From positions 558,001 to 622,000 of the forward strand of contig NC_008699.1 in assembly GCF_000015265.1 (NCBI RefSeq): a DNA stretch of 64,000 nucleotides, given 5' to 3'. A program made the translations under genes and the position numbers. The number at the start of each line of letters is the position of its first letter. The first letter of the stretch is position 1. Below the pieces are notes generated by a model, which searched no databases, was not told the origin of the DNA, and worked only from the letters and a program-made list of their open reading frames with translations. Shown here in pieces: positions 18,702-27,370 of the stretch. The DNA is from Nocardioides sp. JS614 (GTDB taxonomy: Bacteria > Actinomycetota > Actinomycetes > Propionibacteriales > Nocardioidaceae).

Positions 18702-19691
18702 TCAGCCCTGGCGAGCCGTGAACGGGGCGCCGAACCGGAGTGGAACGGTGGGCTCGGTGGGAGTGGCCAGGAGTCCAGTCAGGTAGCGATGGAACGCCAC
18801 GGCGTCGATGTGCTCGATCACCCGGGCGTTGGGAGCCAGGCCGTGCACGCCCCACGACATCGACGAGTACCCGCGGGTCAGCTCCGAGTCGGCCTCGACC
18901 GCGACGTGGTACTCCGCGGCATCGAGGACCAGGTCGGGATGCAGCAGCACGGCCACCGAGAGCGAGTCGGGGTGGGTCGTGCCCGGGATGCCCACGCTTT
19001 CGTCGAAGGCCAGCGTGGGCCCGCACACCTGCAGGAAGAACTGGGACAGTGTCGTACCGAGCGACTCGATGCCCGCGAGCTGCTCGCGGCTGAACACGGC
19101 GTCGTTGAGTGTCAGCGGTGCCCACGGCACGACGGTGATGTCGAAGCCGGCCTCGAAGACCACCTTGGCGGCGTGGGGGTCGACGTAGAGGTTGAACTCG
19201 GCCGCCGGGGTGATGTTGCCGCGGCCGTTGTTGGAGCCGCCCATGATCACCAGGTGCCGGACGTTGCGGACGAACGCGGGGTCCTTGACCGCGGCCATCG
19301 CGATGTTCGTGAGCGGACCGATCGCCACCACCGAGATCTCGCCGGGCGCCTCGGCGGTCATCCGGATCAACGCGTCGACCGCGTGCTCGTCCTCCGTCGT
19401 GGTGCCCGCGAAGTCCATGTCCAGCCCGCCGGAGCCGTCGCTGTGCACGTTCTCGGCCGATACCCACGGCAGGACCATCGGCTGCCGGCAGCCGAGGTGA
19501 ATGGGCACCTCGCCGAGCCGGCCGAGCGCGTTCAAGGTGAGCTGGGCGTTGCGGACCTGCTGGTCGAAGCTGACGTTGCCGGCGACCATCGTGAGCGCCC
19601 GCAGGTCGGCCTCGGGGTCGAGGATCCCGGCGATGATGGCCACGCAGTCGTCTTGCGCGGTGTCGGTGTCGAGGATGAACGGGACGGGCAC
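18702..19691 (-). CDS. Inosine-uridine preferring nucleoside hydrolase family protein
   Basis: A 329-aa member of the IUNH family, which hydrolyses the N-glycosidic bond of ribonucleosides to free base and ribose. The Ca-binding signature is present as DTDTAQDD near residue 8, with an internal VVAIGPLTNIAMA motif near residue 125. The start is GTG. It is the last gene of a four-gene unit with ribokinase, deoC and a GntR regulator, so ribose released here would be phosphorylated by the linked kinase. Base specificity is unknown. Confidence 0.92.
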   Translation of the reverse strand: MPVPFILDTDTAQDDCVAIIAGILDPEADLRALTMVAGNVSFDQQVRNAQLTLNALGRLGEVPIHLGCRQPMVLPWVSAENVHSDGSGGLDMDFAGTTTEDEHAVDALIRMTAEAPGEISVVAIGPLTNIAMAAVKDPAFVRNVRHLVIMGGSNNGRGNITPAAEFNLYVDPHAAKVVFEAGFDITVVPWAPLTLNDAVFSREQLAGIESLGTTLSQFFLQVCGPTLAFDESVGIPGTTHPDSLSVAVLLHPDLVLDAAEYHVAVEADSELTRGYSSMSWGVHGLAPNARVIEHIDAVAFHRYLTGLLATPTEPTVPLRFGAPFTARQG

Positions 19692-19709
19692 GAGGGTCTC
19701 CTGTGGAGG

Positions 19710-20474
19710 TCAGTGGCGGGTCAGCAGGGAGGTGACGCGGAGCCGGTCGGAGCGGATCCAGACGTCGGAGTACTCGATCGGCGAGCCGTCGCCGAGGTAG
19801 GTCACCTGCTCGAGGTGCTGCAGCGGGCTGCCGGGCGCGAGATCTAGCAACGCTGCCTGCTTCTGGTCGGCGAGCGTGGCGGTGAAGGTGCGACGACCGG
19901 TCGCGATGTGCAGGCCGTGCCGGCTGGCGAGCGCCCCGAACAGGGTGGCCTCGGTGAAGTCGGTCTCCTCCAGGCCGGGGGCAAGGTCGGTGCGGACGTA
20001 GTTGTCGAGCAGCGCGACCGGTCCCTCGGGGGTGCTCCGCAGCCGCACCAGGTGCAGGATCGGGCGGCCGACGGGCGTGTCCAGCAGGGCCGCGACCGGC
20101 GCGGGCGGCGTGAGCAGTCGGCACTCGAGCACCTCGGTGCTCAGCGGGCTGCCCTGGTCGGCGAAGTCCTCGGCCAGGCTGGTCAGCTTCTGGGCGATGG
20201 CGGGCTCGACGAGCGTGGAGGTAACGAAGGTGCCCTTGCCACGGACCTGCACGAGGGCGCCCTCGGCGATCAGGGTGGCCAGGGCGCGCCGCAGGGTGCC
20301 CCGGCTCACGCCGAGCGCCGCGGCGAGCTCCGGCTCGGGCTTGAGCCGGTAGTGGGGCGGCCACGCGCCGGTGGCGATCCGTTCGCGCAACCAGGCCGAG
20401 ATCCTGGAGTGAAGGGTGCCTGGGGCAGCACTGTGCAGGCCCGCAGGCAATCCCTCCGCGAAGTCCTCCGCCAT
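19710..20474 (-). CDS. GntR/HutC-family transcriptional regulator
   Basis: A 254-aa regulator. The N-terminal winged helix (about residues 20-85) includes LGVSRGTLRRALATLIAEG and VRGKGTFV. The C-terminal UTRA ligand-binding domain runs from about 105 to 245 and ends in IEYSDVWIRSDR. It overlaps deoC by ATGA. It probably represses this operon through the inverted repeat at 22146 and senses a nucleoside- or sugar-derived ligand; that part is inference from gene context. Confidence 0.92.
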   Translation of the reverse strand: MAEDFAEGLPAGLHSAAPGTLHSRISAWLRERIATGAWPPHYRLKPEPELAAALGVSRGTLRRALATLIAEGALVQVRGKGTFVTSTLVEPAIAQKLTSLAEDFADQGSPLSTEVLECRLLTPPAPVAALLDTPVGRPILHLVRLRSTPEGPVALLDNYVRTDLAPGLEETDFTEATLFGALASRHGLHIATGRRTFTATLADQKQAALLDLAPGSPLQHLEQVTYLGDGSPIEYSDVWIRSDRLRVTSLLTRH

Positions 20475-21169
20475 CAGTAGCTCTCGGTGTCCTCGTCGGC
20501 TGAGTCGGTGACGACCTCGACCCCGGCGCTGGTGCCGACCTTGGCGGCACCGGCCTCGAGCAGGGCCACGATCTGGTCGCGGCTCTTGATCCCTCCGGAC
20601 GCCTTGACCAGCACGCCGGCGGGTGCCCGGTCGACCAGGTAGCGGATGCTCGCCGGGCTCGCGACCTCGATCGCGCCGCTGCTCGCGTTCTTCAGGTACG
20701 CCGCGCCCGCCTCGCAGGCGAGGTCGACCGCGGCATCGCGCTCGGACGGGGTGAGGAGGGGGAGCTCGAGCATCACCTTGACGGGGACGCCCGCGGCGCG
20801 GACGACGCCGGCGATGTCCTCGCGGAAGGCGTCGTGGTCGCCGCTGCGGAGCCAGCCGACCTGGACCCCGATGTCCAGCTCGCGCGCGCCGAGCCGGACG
20901 AGCTCGGCGGCCTCGGCCGCCTTGCCGGCGCTGGTCATCACCCCGACGGTCGGGAAGTCCAGTGCGGAGGCCACGGTGATGCCGGTGCCGGCGAGCACCT
21001 CCGCGGTGAGGCCGACCCACGAGCCCGCGACCATCGCCGCGTCGAAGCCGTGCTCGACGCACTGCTGGGCGTGCGCGATGGTCTGCTCGCGGGTGGTCCC
21101 CACCGCGATCAGGGTGTGCTGGATGTAGGGGGCCAGCTCGGCTGGCGTGAGCGAGGCGTATTCGGTCAT
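20474..21169 (-). CDS. deoC: Deoxyribose-phosphate aldolase
   Basis: A 231-aa class I aldolase that splits 2-deoxyribose 5-phosphate to glyceraldehyde 3-phosphate and acetaldehyde. The Schiff-base lysine lies in VLVKASGGIKS near residue 190, and the second conserved lysine in VKVMLELPLL near residue 140. The stop overlaps the regulator start. With the ribokinase and nucleoside hydrolase it forms a nucleoside-sugar salvage unit. Confidence 0.94.
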   Translation of the reverse strand: MTEYASLTPAELAPYIQHTLIAVGTTREQTIAHAQQCVEHGFDAAMVAGSWVGLTAEVLAGTGITVASALDFPTVGVMTSAGKAAEAAELVRLGARELDIGVQVGWLRSGDHDAFREDIAGVVRAAGVPVKVMLELPLLTPSERDAAVDLACEAGAAYLKNASSGAIEVASPASIRYLVDRAPAGVLVKASGGIKSRDQIVALLEAGAAKVGTSAGVEVVTDSADEDTESY

Positions 21170-21215
21170 CGGTGTCCTTCCGGGGAACTTGGGGCGCGGG
21201 CGGTCCGGCCTGCGG

Positions 21216-22130
21216 TCAGGTGAGGTCGGGTTCGGTGTCGAGGTCGGTCCGGCGCGGCAGACCGGGGAAGACCTCGTGATGCGCGACGGCGAAGGCGCCG
21301 ACCCGGGCTGCGAACGCCACGGCGCCCGGGACCGAGCCGCCGCCGGCCAGCTCGACGGCCAGGGCGGCGGTGAAGGCGTCGCCGGCACCGGTGGTGTCGA
21401 CCACCTCGGCGGGAGGGACGGCCGCCACCGGGGTGAGGCCGCCGGCGTCACAGATCAGGGCGCCCTCGGCGCCCAGGGTCAGCACGATCGTGGCGCCGCC
21501 GCGCTCGTGGAGCTGCCGGGCCAGCTCCTCGGCCGGTCCGGCCGCGTCGGGAGGCAGCCCGAGCAGGATCGCCGCCTCGGTGCGGTTCGGAGTGAGCAGG
21601 TCGACGTTCGACCAGGCTTCGTCGGGGATCGGTTGGGCCGGGGCGGGATTGAGCAGCGTGCGGGTGCCAGCCTCGTGCGCGGCCCGGAGGGCGGCGACGG
21701 CCGTCGCCATCGGGATCTCGAGCGAGACGACCGCGATGTCAGCGGCCGCGAGCTGCGGTGCGAAGTCCTGCACGTGCCGGGGGGTGAGGTGGTCCAGCGC
21801 GCCGGTGGCGATCACGATCCGGTTCTCCCCGCTGGGCTCGACGAGGATCATCCCGACCATGGTCGCTGCGGGTGCGGTGATCGTCGCCGTCGCGTCGACG
21901 CCCTCCGCGGCCCACATATCGCGGGCGGCCCGCCCGATGGCGTCGCCGCCGACCGCGGTGAGCAGGGTGACCTCCGCGCCGAGCCGGCTGGCCGCGACCG
22001 CCTGGTTGGAGCCCTTGCCGCCGTGGCCGGACCGGTACTCGCCACCGAGCAGCGTCTCGCCGGCCACCGGCAGCCGCGGCATCCGCATGGTCATGCCGAC
22101 CCCGTAGCTCCCCACCACCGCGATACGCAT
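21216..22130 (-). CDS. rbsK: Ribokinase-like PfkB-family sugar kinase
   Basis: A 304-aa kinase with the PfkB N-terminal motif GGKGSNQAVAASRLGA near residue 37 and the C-terminal DTTGAGDAFTAAL catalytic/anion-hole motif near residue 245. The likely reaction is ATP-dependent phosphorylation of ribose released by the linked hydrolase. It is first in the operon, with a GGGAGG ribosome-binding site before the ATG and the operator immediately upstream. Confidence 0.9.
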   Translation of the reverse strand: MRIAVVGSYGVGMTMRMPRLPVAGETLLGGEYRSGHGGKGSNQAVAASRLGAEVTLLTAVGGDAIGRAARDMWAAEGVDATATITAPAATMVGMILVEPSGENRIVIATGALDHLTPRHVQDFAPQLAAADIAVVSLEIPMATAVAALRAAHEAGTRTLLNPAPAQPIPDEAWSNVDLLTPNRTEAAILLGLPPDAAGPAEELARQLHERGGATIVLTLGAEGALICDAGGLTPVAAVPPAEVVDTTGAGDAFTAALAVELAGGGSVPGAVAFAARVGAFAVAHHEVFPGLPRRTDLDTEPDLT

Positions 22131-22145
22131 CCTGAACCTCCCATG

Positions 22146-22167
22146 TGTCTATGGACAACTATAGACA
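22146..22167 (-). promoter_or_regulatory. Operator/promoter of the rbsK-deoC operon
   Basis: TGTCTAT and ATAGACA form a perfect 7-bp inverted repeat with an 8-base spacer. Read on the minus strand it contains TATAGT, a plausible -10, and the ATG of rbsK begins 16 bases further on. The layout and the linked GntR gene suggest autoregulated repression. Confidence 0.6.
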
Positions 22168-22219
22168 TATGGCGCCAGGCGCGCCCACCTTCGCCTGTGC
22201 TGCGCGGAGGGCGCGGCGA

Positions 22220-22236
22220 TTCAGCGGTAGTTGGTG
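22220..22236. repeat. attL core (17 bp)
   Basis: TTCAGCGGTAGTTGGTG, identical to 36466-36482. It is a displaced copy of the last codons and stop of yajQ and lies 89 bases beyond the rbsK start. Confidence 0.88.
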
Positions 22237-22342
22237 GAACGCTCCCCGCTCAGTGGCTAGCGGTGGCAATCGGTGGCTATGTGCCCTGACCTGCAAACTC
22301 TCCGTTGGTCGCGTTGGTTCGTGGTGGTCACTTGCGGCCATC

Positions 22343-22361
22343 TTGCGGACTCCCTGCGGAC
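22343..22361 (+). repeat. Left putative integrase arm site
   Basis: TTGCGGACTCCCTGCGGAC. It differs from the site at 36415 at only two central bases and has the same orientation. Each contains two TGCGGAC units 11 bases apart. Position inside both ends of the element suggests binding sites for integrase or excisionase. Confidence 0.5.
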
Positions 22362-22382
22362 CGGGAAGGGGGTGAGCCGACA

Positions 22383-22544
22383 TTGCCTGACACCGGACCG
22401 AACCAGACCGACGTTGACGCGCTCCGCGAGCTGCTCGACCTGATGGCGGACTTCCGCGACAACGACCAGCGGGCGCGTTACCTGCTGTCGTCGAACTGGC
22501 TGCGTGACCGTGGCGCCATCGCATCGGCACGGCTGGGTGCCTGA
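22383..22544 (+). CDS. Small hypothetical protein of the integrated element
   Basis: From the TTG at 22383 it gives 53 residues, acidic and helical, ending WLRDRGAIASARLGA. A GGGGGTGA ribosome-binding site precedes the TTG at about nine bases. Other in-frame starts lie upstream and cannot be excluded. No family recognised. Confidence 0.45.
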   Translation: MPDTGPNQTDVDALRELLDLMADFRDNDQRARYLLSSNWLRDRGAIASARLGA

Positions 22545-22691
22545 CCGACCGTCGGCGCTCACGTCGACACTGAAGCTGCCGATCCGTACGGATGCGGATC
22601 GGTCGGGCGAACCGCCCACAACAGAACGGCCCCGGCCGGTGCGGGAACACCGGGCCGAGGCCTAGACATCGCCTAACTAGGAGGCAACATC

Positions 22692-23231
22692 ATGAACGAA
22701 TCATCCCGGAGCCTGAGCACCACCACATGCCCCGACTGGTGCATTGACAACGACCACAGCCAAGAGGTCAACGAGCAGCTCGGCGATGGGCCTCTGCACC
22801 AGGGGCCGGCCTTCGGCGGGCGGTTGCGCGCCTGGGGCCTCGACGACGCGGATGGTCGGACGCTCTCGATCGACTTCGAGGACCGTAGCGACTTCGGTAC
22901 GCCGGAGCAGCTCCGCGCGCTCGCCCAGGCAGCGGAGGAGGCGGCGCGCTGGCTGGAGGAGCAGGGCATGAGCCACCAGCCGCCGGCCGGGTCCGCCGAT
23001 CGGGCCCCGGCGCCTCGCCTGCTCGATGCCCTCGCCCTTCGTGAGGCCGAGGGCTTTCTGACCATCGACGAGGCCGCGGAGCGGTACGGCATCGATCGGG
23101 GAGTCCTCGCCGCGGAGGCCGCGGCCGGTCGCGTCGGGACCGTGTCCCTGAGGTTCGACGACACCATCGAGGCGACGTTCCTGCCGACGCATGACGAGGC
23201 AGTGGCGGCGTGGCTGGAGGCGCACCGGTGA
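22692..23231 (+). CDS. DUF6907-like protein of the integrated element
   Basis: 179 aa. The N-terminus has the CPDWC motif near residue 13, then a DH pair and a GPLHQGP stretch, which resembles DUF6907, a small domain common in actinobacterial phages and integrative elements. The C-terminal half (about 110-179) looks like a helix-turn-helix (FLTIDEAAERYGIDRGVLAA). It starts at an ATG behind an AGGAGG site. The stop overlaps the next start by GTGA. Function unknown. Confidence 0.75.
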   Translation: MNESSRSLSTTTCPDWCIDNDHSQEVNEQLGDGPLHQGPAFGGRLRAWGLDDADGRTLSIDFEDRSDFGTPEQLRALAQAAEEAARWLEEQGMSHQPPAGSADRAPAPRLLDALALREAEGFLTIDEAAERYGIDRGVLAAEAAAGRVGTVSLRFDDTIEATFLPTHDEAVAAWLEAHR

Positions 23232-23422
23232 GCGCGGACCGCCTCGCGGCTCGGAGGGTTCCGAAAGAGGCTCTCCGCGACCGCACGGGAGTCGTGATCC
23301 GGCAGGCGCGGAAGGCGCAGAGGTTGACCTTGCGCGACCTGGCGGCGATCTGTGAGGTGGACTACACCACGATCAAGGCGATCACCGAGGCCATCGGCAA
23401 GCACATGGCCGGTGCGGCATGA
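23228..23422 (+). CDS. Small HTH DNA-binding protein
   Basis: 64 aa from a GTG that overlaps the previous stop. Residues ~20-55 (LTLRDLAAICEVDYTTIKAI) form an Xre-like helix-turn-helix. It is coupled to the DUF6907 gene. A regulatory role in the element is likely but not demonstrated. Confidence 0.6.
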   Translation: MSADRLAARRVPKEALRDRTGVVIRQARKAQRLTLRDLAAICEVDYTTIKAITEAIGKHMAGAA

Positions 23423-23474
23423 CCCGCCTGACGCCCGCGCAGGCCCCCGAGCGCGCCCCGTTGAGGGCTGACCC

Positions 23475-23687
23475 GTGAGCGGCGGCGCTATGGAGGTGTT
23501 CGCACCGCTGATGATGCTGGGTGCACGGGTGAGGGAGGTCGGCGACCTCGACGAAGGGGCGTTGTGGGTGCCGCAACGGCGGCTGCTGCTCATCGACGCC
23601 AACCTGAGTGCGGCTCGGCGGGCCGAGGTGGCCGATCTGTTCCTCGCCGACGTGTTCGCGGACACGAGCACTACGGAGAACGCCTGA
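23475..23687 (+). CDS. Short hypothetical protein resembling the front of an ImmA/IrrE peptidase
   Basis: 70 aa from GTG 23475. The segment ALWVPQRRLLLIDANLSAA resembles the region before the HExxH motif in ImmA/IrrE-type metallopeptidases. Here the protein ends about where that catalytic helix should begin, and LADVFAD takes its place. It may be a truncated relic or an unrelated small protein. A terminator follows. Confidence 0.5.
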   Translation: MSGGAMEVFAPLMMLGARVREVGDLDEGALWVPQRRLLLIDANLSAARRAEVADLFLADVFADTSTTENA

Positions 23688-23709
23688 CAGCGAAGTAGTG
23701 GCCCCCGGG

Positions 23710-23735
23710 GCGCCCCTGGCTTCGGCCGGGGGCGC
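23710..23735. terminator. Intrinsic terminator with UUCG loop
   Basis: An 11-bp GC-rich stem (one T-G wobble) closed by TTCG, 23 bases after the preceding stop codon. Confidence 0.75.
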
Positions 23736-23775
23736 TCTGGCCCGTCGCCGGTAGGGGTGTCCGTTCGGCGGACCC

Positions 23776-23804
23776 CCTCAGGGGCTTGGCGACGACCCCT
23801 GAGG
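23776..23804. promoter_or_regulatory. Inverted repeat upstream of the HTH gene
   Basis: CCTCAGGGG and CCCCTGAGG form a perfect 9-bp inverted repeat with an 11-base spacer, ending 18 bases before the ATG at 23823. It could be an operator for the HTH protein it precedes, or a second hairpin. Confidence 0.45.
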
Positions 23805-23822
23805 ATCTGCTGTGCTCGCGCC

Positions 23823-24059
23823 ATGACCACCACTCCGAAGAAGCAGCTCACGCCGTTCATCAGCGTCCAGGGCGCCCCGATCCGACTGTTCCTCACGCGC
23901 CAGCAGGCCGCCGTGGCGTGCGGGGTCTCGCCGGCCACCATCAGCCGGGTGAAGAACACGGGTGCGCTGAAGGCGAAGAAGACCGCTCCGCGCGGCGGCC
24001 GGGAGCTCTACCGCATCGAAGACCTGCAGGCGTGGTTCGACGGGCTCGACGACGCGTAG
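23823..24059 (+). CDS. HTH protein, excisionase/repressor type
   Basis: 78 aa. Residues ~24-70 (LFLTRQQAAVACGVSPATIS, then RGGRELYRIEDLQAWFDGL) are a MerR/excisionase-like helix-turn-helix with the usual beta-wing that reads a YRIEDL strand. It stands alone on the plus strand, converging on the morphogenesis operon. A candidate repressor or directionality factor. Confidence 0.68.
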   Translation: MTTTPKKQLTPFISVQGAPIRLFLTRQQAAVACGVSPATISRVKNTGALKAKKTAPRGGRELYRIEDLQAWFDGLDDA

Positions 24060-24079
24060 AGCCGCCGATCACCCCCCTG

Positions 24080-24145
24080 GGGGTACGCCAGACGTACCCC
24101 ATCGGTTGACAGCCTGTTTCGAGTTGGTCACTTCGCGACCAACTC
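24080..24145. terminator. Two hairpins between convergent genes
   Basis: GGGGTACG-CCAGA-CGTACCCC at 24080-24100 and GAGTTGGTC-N7-GACCAACTC at 24121-24145 are perfect stems lying where the plus-strand HTH gene and the minus-strand operon meet. They lack T-tracts, as is common in high-GC actinobacteria. Confidence 0.55.
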
Positions 24146-24211
24146 GGTCCGGTCCCGGCCCTCGCGCCGTCGACGGGTGGAGTTCGGGTTCGGGACCTCT
24201 TCTCCCATTTG

Positions 24212-24445
24212 CTAGATCTCGTCGACCGTGCGCGGTACGACCTTTGCCGGGTCGAAATCCGCCTGGTCCATCAGGTCCTCGATGGCAAAGGCGTAGAAGT
24301 AGGTGCTCTTCAGCAGGATCGCGAAGGCCTCCGCTGGGTCGAGCTCGATGTCGCCCGTCATCTCGTCCTCGAACAAGATGTTCGTGATCGTGTTCCGATA
24401 CTCGGCCAACACTTCTCGAAGCGGGTGGTTCTGGGGGTACGGCAT
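24212..24445 (-). CDS. Hypothetical protein downstream of the tape measure
   Basis: 77 aa, acidic and helical, rich in aromatic residues (KSTYFYAFAIEDLMDQADF). It lies 15 bases after the tape-measure gene and ends the minus-strand operon. In tailed phages this slot often holds a minor tail protein, but no similarity is recognised. Confidence 0.65.
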   Translation of the reverse strand: MPYPQNHPLREVLAEYRNTITNILFEDEMTGDIELDPAEAFAILLKSTYFYAFAIEDLMDQADFDPAKVVPRTVDEI

Positions 24446-24460
24446 GTGACTCCTTCGTGG

Positions 24461-27370
24461 TCAGGCCCAGCGTGTGTGCCGGCGTCCGCCAGCACCGAAG
24501 TAGGCGTCGAGGTGCTTGGTCAGGGTCCGACCGATGTCCTGGCTACTGGAGCCGACCGGCGCCTGGACGTTCAGCGTGATGTGCACGTCACCGCCGGAGC
24601 TCGGCCGGGCGGCCTGGCGCATGTAGGCGTCGTACGCCGGGGTCCGGCCGGCGTAGGTGTCGGACGCGCTGAACCGGGGCGCGGGCGTGCGCGGCGCCGA
24701 GGTCTTCCCGATGCCGAGCTGCGTGCGGATCCTGTCGACCAGCCGGTCGGCCATCCGGTCGGCGGTCTGGTCGAGCCGCCGCTCCTGTCGCTTGAGGCCC
24801 TTCGCGAAGCCCTCGGCCGCGCGGATGCCGGCGGCGAACAGGGACGCGGCCGCCGAGTCGCCGAGCTTGCCGCCGGCCTTGCCGATCTGCGCGGTCAGTG
24901 CGTTGATCTGGGCCACCGCGGCCGGGCCGCCCGACGCGATCGCCTGCGCGGTCGCCAGCGCGCCCTCGAGGTCGCCCTGGGCGGCCTGGTCGAGCAGCTG
25001 CTTGAGCGAGGTCTTGTTCAGCCGGCTCTTCAGCTTCTCGATGATCGCGGTGAACTGGTCGGCCACGCTCGCACGGGCGGCCAGCTGGGAGAGCAACGCC
25101 GGCAGGGTCACCGCGGTGCCGCCCCCGGTGGTGCCCAGGCCGACCACGCTGCCGTAGGACTGGAATCCGGCCTTGACGCTGGCGGCGTACTCCCGCGAGG
25201 TCCGGATCAGGTCCTTGTACCGGCTCGTGGCCTTCTCCAGCGCCCGGGCCACGGCGTCCTGCAGCTTCCCGTTCGCCCGCAGCGCGGCGCCCTCGTCCTT
25301 GAGGCTCTTGAGCAGCGACTTGCGCCGGTCGGCCTGCTTCTTCCCGTCGAGCCTCTTCTGGATCAGTTGCGTGATCCGCTCGAGCGCCCGCTTGATGCCC
25401 TCCGAGCCGTCGTCGATACCCCGGATCAGCCCCGCCATGATCAGCCGGCCGGTGCCGCGCAGCAGCTTGCGGTCCCGAGCCGGTGGGCCCTTGTGGAGCG
25501 GGATCTTCGACGTGATCCCGGCGAGCGTGTTCCACAGGTCCTGGGCCTTGTCGACGATGCCGGAGATCAGTCCAGAGATGACCGAGCGGCCGGCGGCGTA
25601 CAGGATGTTGCTCAGGTCGCCCAGGGCGCCCTTGATGCGACCGGGGACGGTCGTCATGAACGCGATCGCATCGTTGAACTTGGAGCGGACAGCAGCAGCG
25701 AACCGGGCCGCCTTCTGCCCGGCCGCGAGCATCGCGGCTCCGGTTCGCATGTTCGCGGCGGTCAGCTTGACGAGCGCGTCGGCGAGCCGCAGGGCCACGG
25801 GGATGTTGGTGCGCGCCATGATCCCGCCGAGCCGGATCAGGACCGGGATCACCTTGCCGCTGAGCTTGGCCTGGAAGATCAGCACCTGAGCGGTGAGCCG
25901 CCCGGCGGTCTCGGCAACGCGGCGGATCGTCGGCTGCCACTCTCGGAACTGCGCCGCGACCTGGGCGAGCGCGGGGGCGATGTCGCTGCGGAAGGTCTGG
26001 CCGGCCTGGGCGAGCACAGGCTGGAGCCGCTGGGCGATCTCGCGGGCGGTACGGGTGACGGCCGGCAGCACGGTGCCCTGGAGGTAGCCGCCGAAGCTCC
26101 GGAGCGCGTCCGCGGTCGCCGCGACGGCGTTGCGGAACGTCTCGCTGCGCTTGTAGGCCACCGAGACCGCTGCTCCCAGGCCGACCACGGCACTGACTGC
26201 GAGGGCGGTCGGGCTGGTCACGAGGGCGATGGCTCCGAGGGCGGCGGCGGCACCGGCCGCGGCCGCGGCGGCACCGGCCAACGCAGGGATGAGGACCTTC
26301 TTGTGCTTGGTCGCGAACTCCAGGGCTGTGCGCAGCGCCCGGTCGATGACCGGGGAGTAGATGCGGTAGAGCGCCTGTGCCGTCGACGTGGCGGCGGCCT
26401 TGATCTGGTTGATCGTGCCGGCCAGGCCGCGCGAGGACGACTCCGCGAGCGCCTGAGCCGCACCCGCCCTACGGACCCCGGCGGTGTACTCGTCGAGCGC
26501 CTGCCGACCGCCCTTGAGCAGCACCTGGGCGCCGGTGATCGCGTTGCGGCCGAAGATCGACTTCAGCGCAGAGTTCCGGCCCTCGTCACTGAGCCGACCG
26601 AGGCCCTTGCGCAGGTCCTCGAGCAGGTCACCGAAGTCGCGCATCCGACCTCGCGCGTCGTACACCCGCACGCCGAGGTCCTCCAGCGCGGTCGCGCCGG
26701 CCGTGGACGGAGCCTGGAGGGCCAGCAGGATGCCACGCAGGCTGGTGCCGGCCTGGGACGCCTTGATCCCGGAGTTCGACAGCTCGGCGAGGATCGCGTT
26801 GACCTGGTCGAGGGGCAGGCCTGCCTTGGCCGCCAGGGGCGCCGCGTACTTGAACGACTCTGCCAGGTCGGTGACGTTGGCCGAGCTGATGTTCGCCGCG
26901 TTGGCCAGGCCGTTGGCGATCTTGCTGGCCTTCGAAGCCTTCAGGGAGAAGGTGTTCAAGGTGTTGGCGACGAGCTCGGAAGCGTCGGCCACCTCGAGCT
27001 CACCGGCCTTGGCGAGAATCATGGTTCCCCGGATGGCGCCGAGGGCCTTCCGGGCCGACAGCCCGGACTTGGTCAGCTCGACCATGCCGGCCGCGGCGTC
27101 GCCGGTGGTCTGGCCGAACTTCGCGTACACCGAGGCCTGCGACTCCAGGCGCCTTGCAATGCGGCTCAGAGACGCGTCCGTGGAGCCGGTCAACGCCTGG
27201 ATCTTGTTCAGCGAGTCGACGTAGCCAGCGCCGACCTTGCCGACGGCCACCGCGGCGCGCGCGATGCTGCCCACGGCGAAGGCCGCGCCGAGCAATCGGC
27301 CGGTGCGGCTGGCTGTGCGACCGAGCCGTGACACCGTGCCGCTGGTGCGGGTGATGTCCGCACGAGCCAT
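24461..27370 (-). CDS. Phage tail tape-measure protein (TP901 type)
   Basis: 969 aa from the ATG. The N-terminal ~330 residues match the TP901 tape-measure core: KIQALTGSTDASLSRIARRL, AAGMVELTKSGLSARKALGA, ILAELSNSGIKASQAGTSL and LKSIFGRNAITGAQVLLKGG. There is a Gly/Ala-rich hydrophobic patch near 365-400, then long helical repeats. It sets tail length and sits in the tail lumen in siphophages. The reading frame is open above this ATG for at least 14 more codons that look like a normal tape-measure N-terminus (AGPIRISILSNGR). They are preceded by a GAGGGGGG site and an ATC at 27412 where ATG is expected. No other tail gene is nearby. Confidence 0.9.
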   Translation of the reverse strand: MARADITRTSGTVSRLGRTASRTGRLLGAAFAVGSIARAAVAVGKVGAGYVDSLNKIQALTGSTDASLSRIARRLESQASVYAKFGQTTGDAAAGMVELTKSGLSARKALGAIRGTMILAKAGELEVADASELVANTLNTFSLKASKASKIANGLANAANISSANVTDLAESFKYAAPLAAKAGLPLDQVNAILAELSNSGIKASQAGTSLRGILLALQAPSTAGATALEDLGVRVYDARGRMRDFGDLLEDLRKGLGRLSDEGRNSALKSIFGRNAITGAQVLLKGGRQALDEYTAGVRRAGAAQALAESSSRGLAGTINQIKAAATSTAQALYRIYSPVIDRALRTALEFATKHKKVLIPALAGAAAAAAGAAAALGAIALVTSPTALAVSAVVGLGAAVSVAYKRSETFRNAVAATADALRSFGGYLQGTVLPAVTRTAREIAQRLQPVLAQAGQTFRSDIAPALAQVAAQFREWQPTIRRVAETAGRLTAQVLIFQAKLSGKVIPVLIRLGGIMARTNIPVALRLADALVKLTAANMRTGAAMLAAGQKAARFAAAVRSKFNDAIAFMTTVPGRIKGALGDLSNILYAAGRSVISGLISGIVDKAQDLWNTLAGITSKIPLHKGPPARDRKLLRGTGRLIMAGLIRGIDDGSEGIKRALERITQLIQKRLDGKKQADRRKSLLKSLKDEGAALRANGKLQDAVARALEKATSRYKDLIRTSREYAASVKAGFQSYGSVVGLGTTGGGTAVTLPALLSQLAARASVADQFTAIIEKLKSRLNKTSLKQLLDQAAQGDLEGALATAQAIASGGPAAVAQINALTAQIGKAGGKLGDSAAASLFAAGIRAAEGFAKGLKRQERRLDQTADRMADRLVDRIRTQLGIGKTSAPRTPAPRFSASDTYAGRTPAYDAYMRQAARPSSGGDVHITLNVQAPVGSSSQDIGRTLTKHLDAYFGAGGRRHTRWA

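Noticed and set aside
24080..24145. CRISPR-like or repeat array at paired hairpins
   Set aside because: The two hairpins are unrelated in sequence and single-copy; they fit terminators between convergent genes.
24209..27331. A 1,040-codon plus-strand reading frame
   Set aside because: It is exactly antisense to the tape-measure gene, Gly/Arg-rich, with no domain. The TP901 match is on the other strand.
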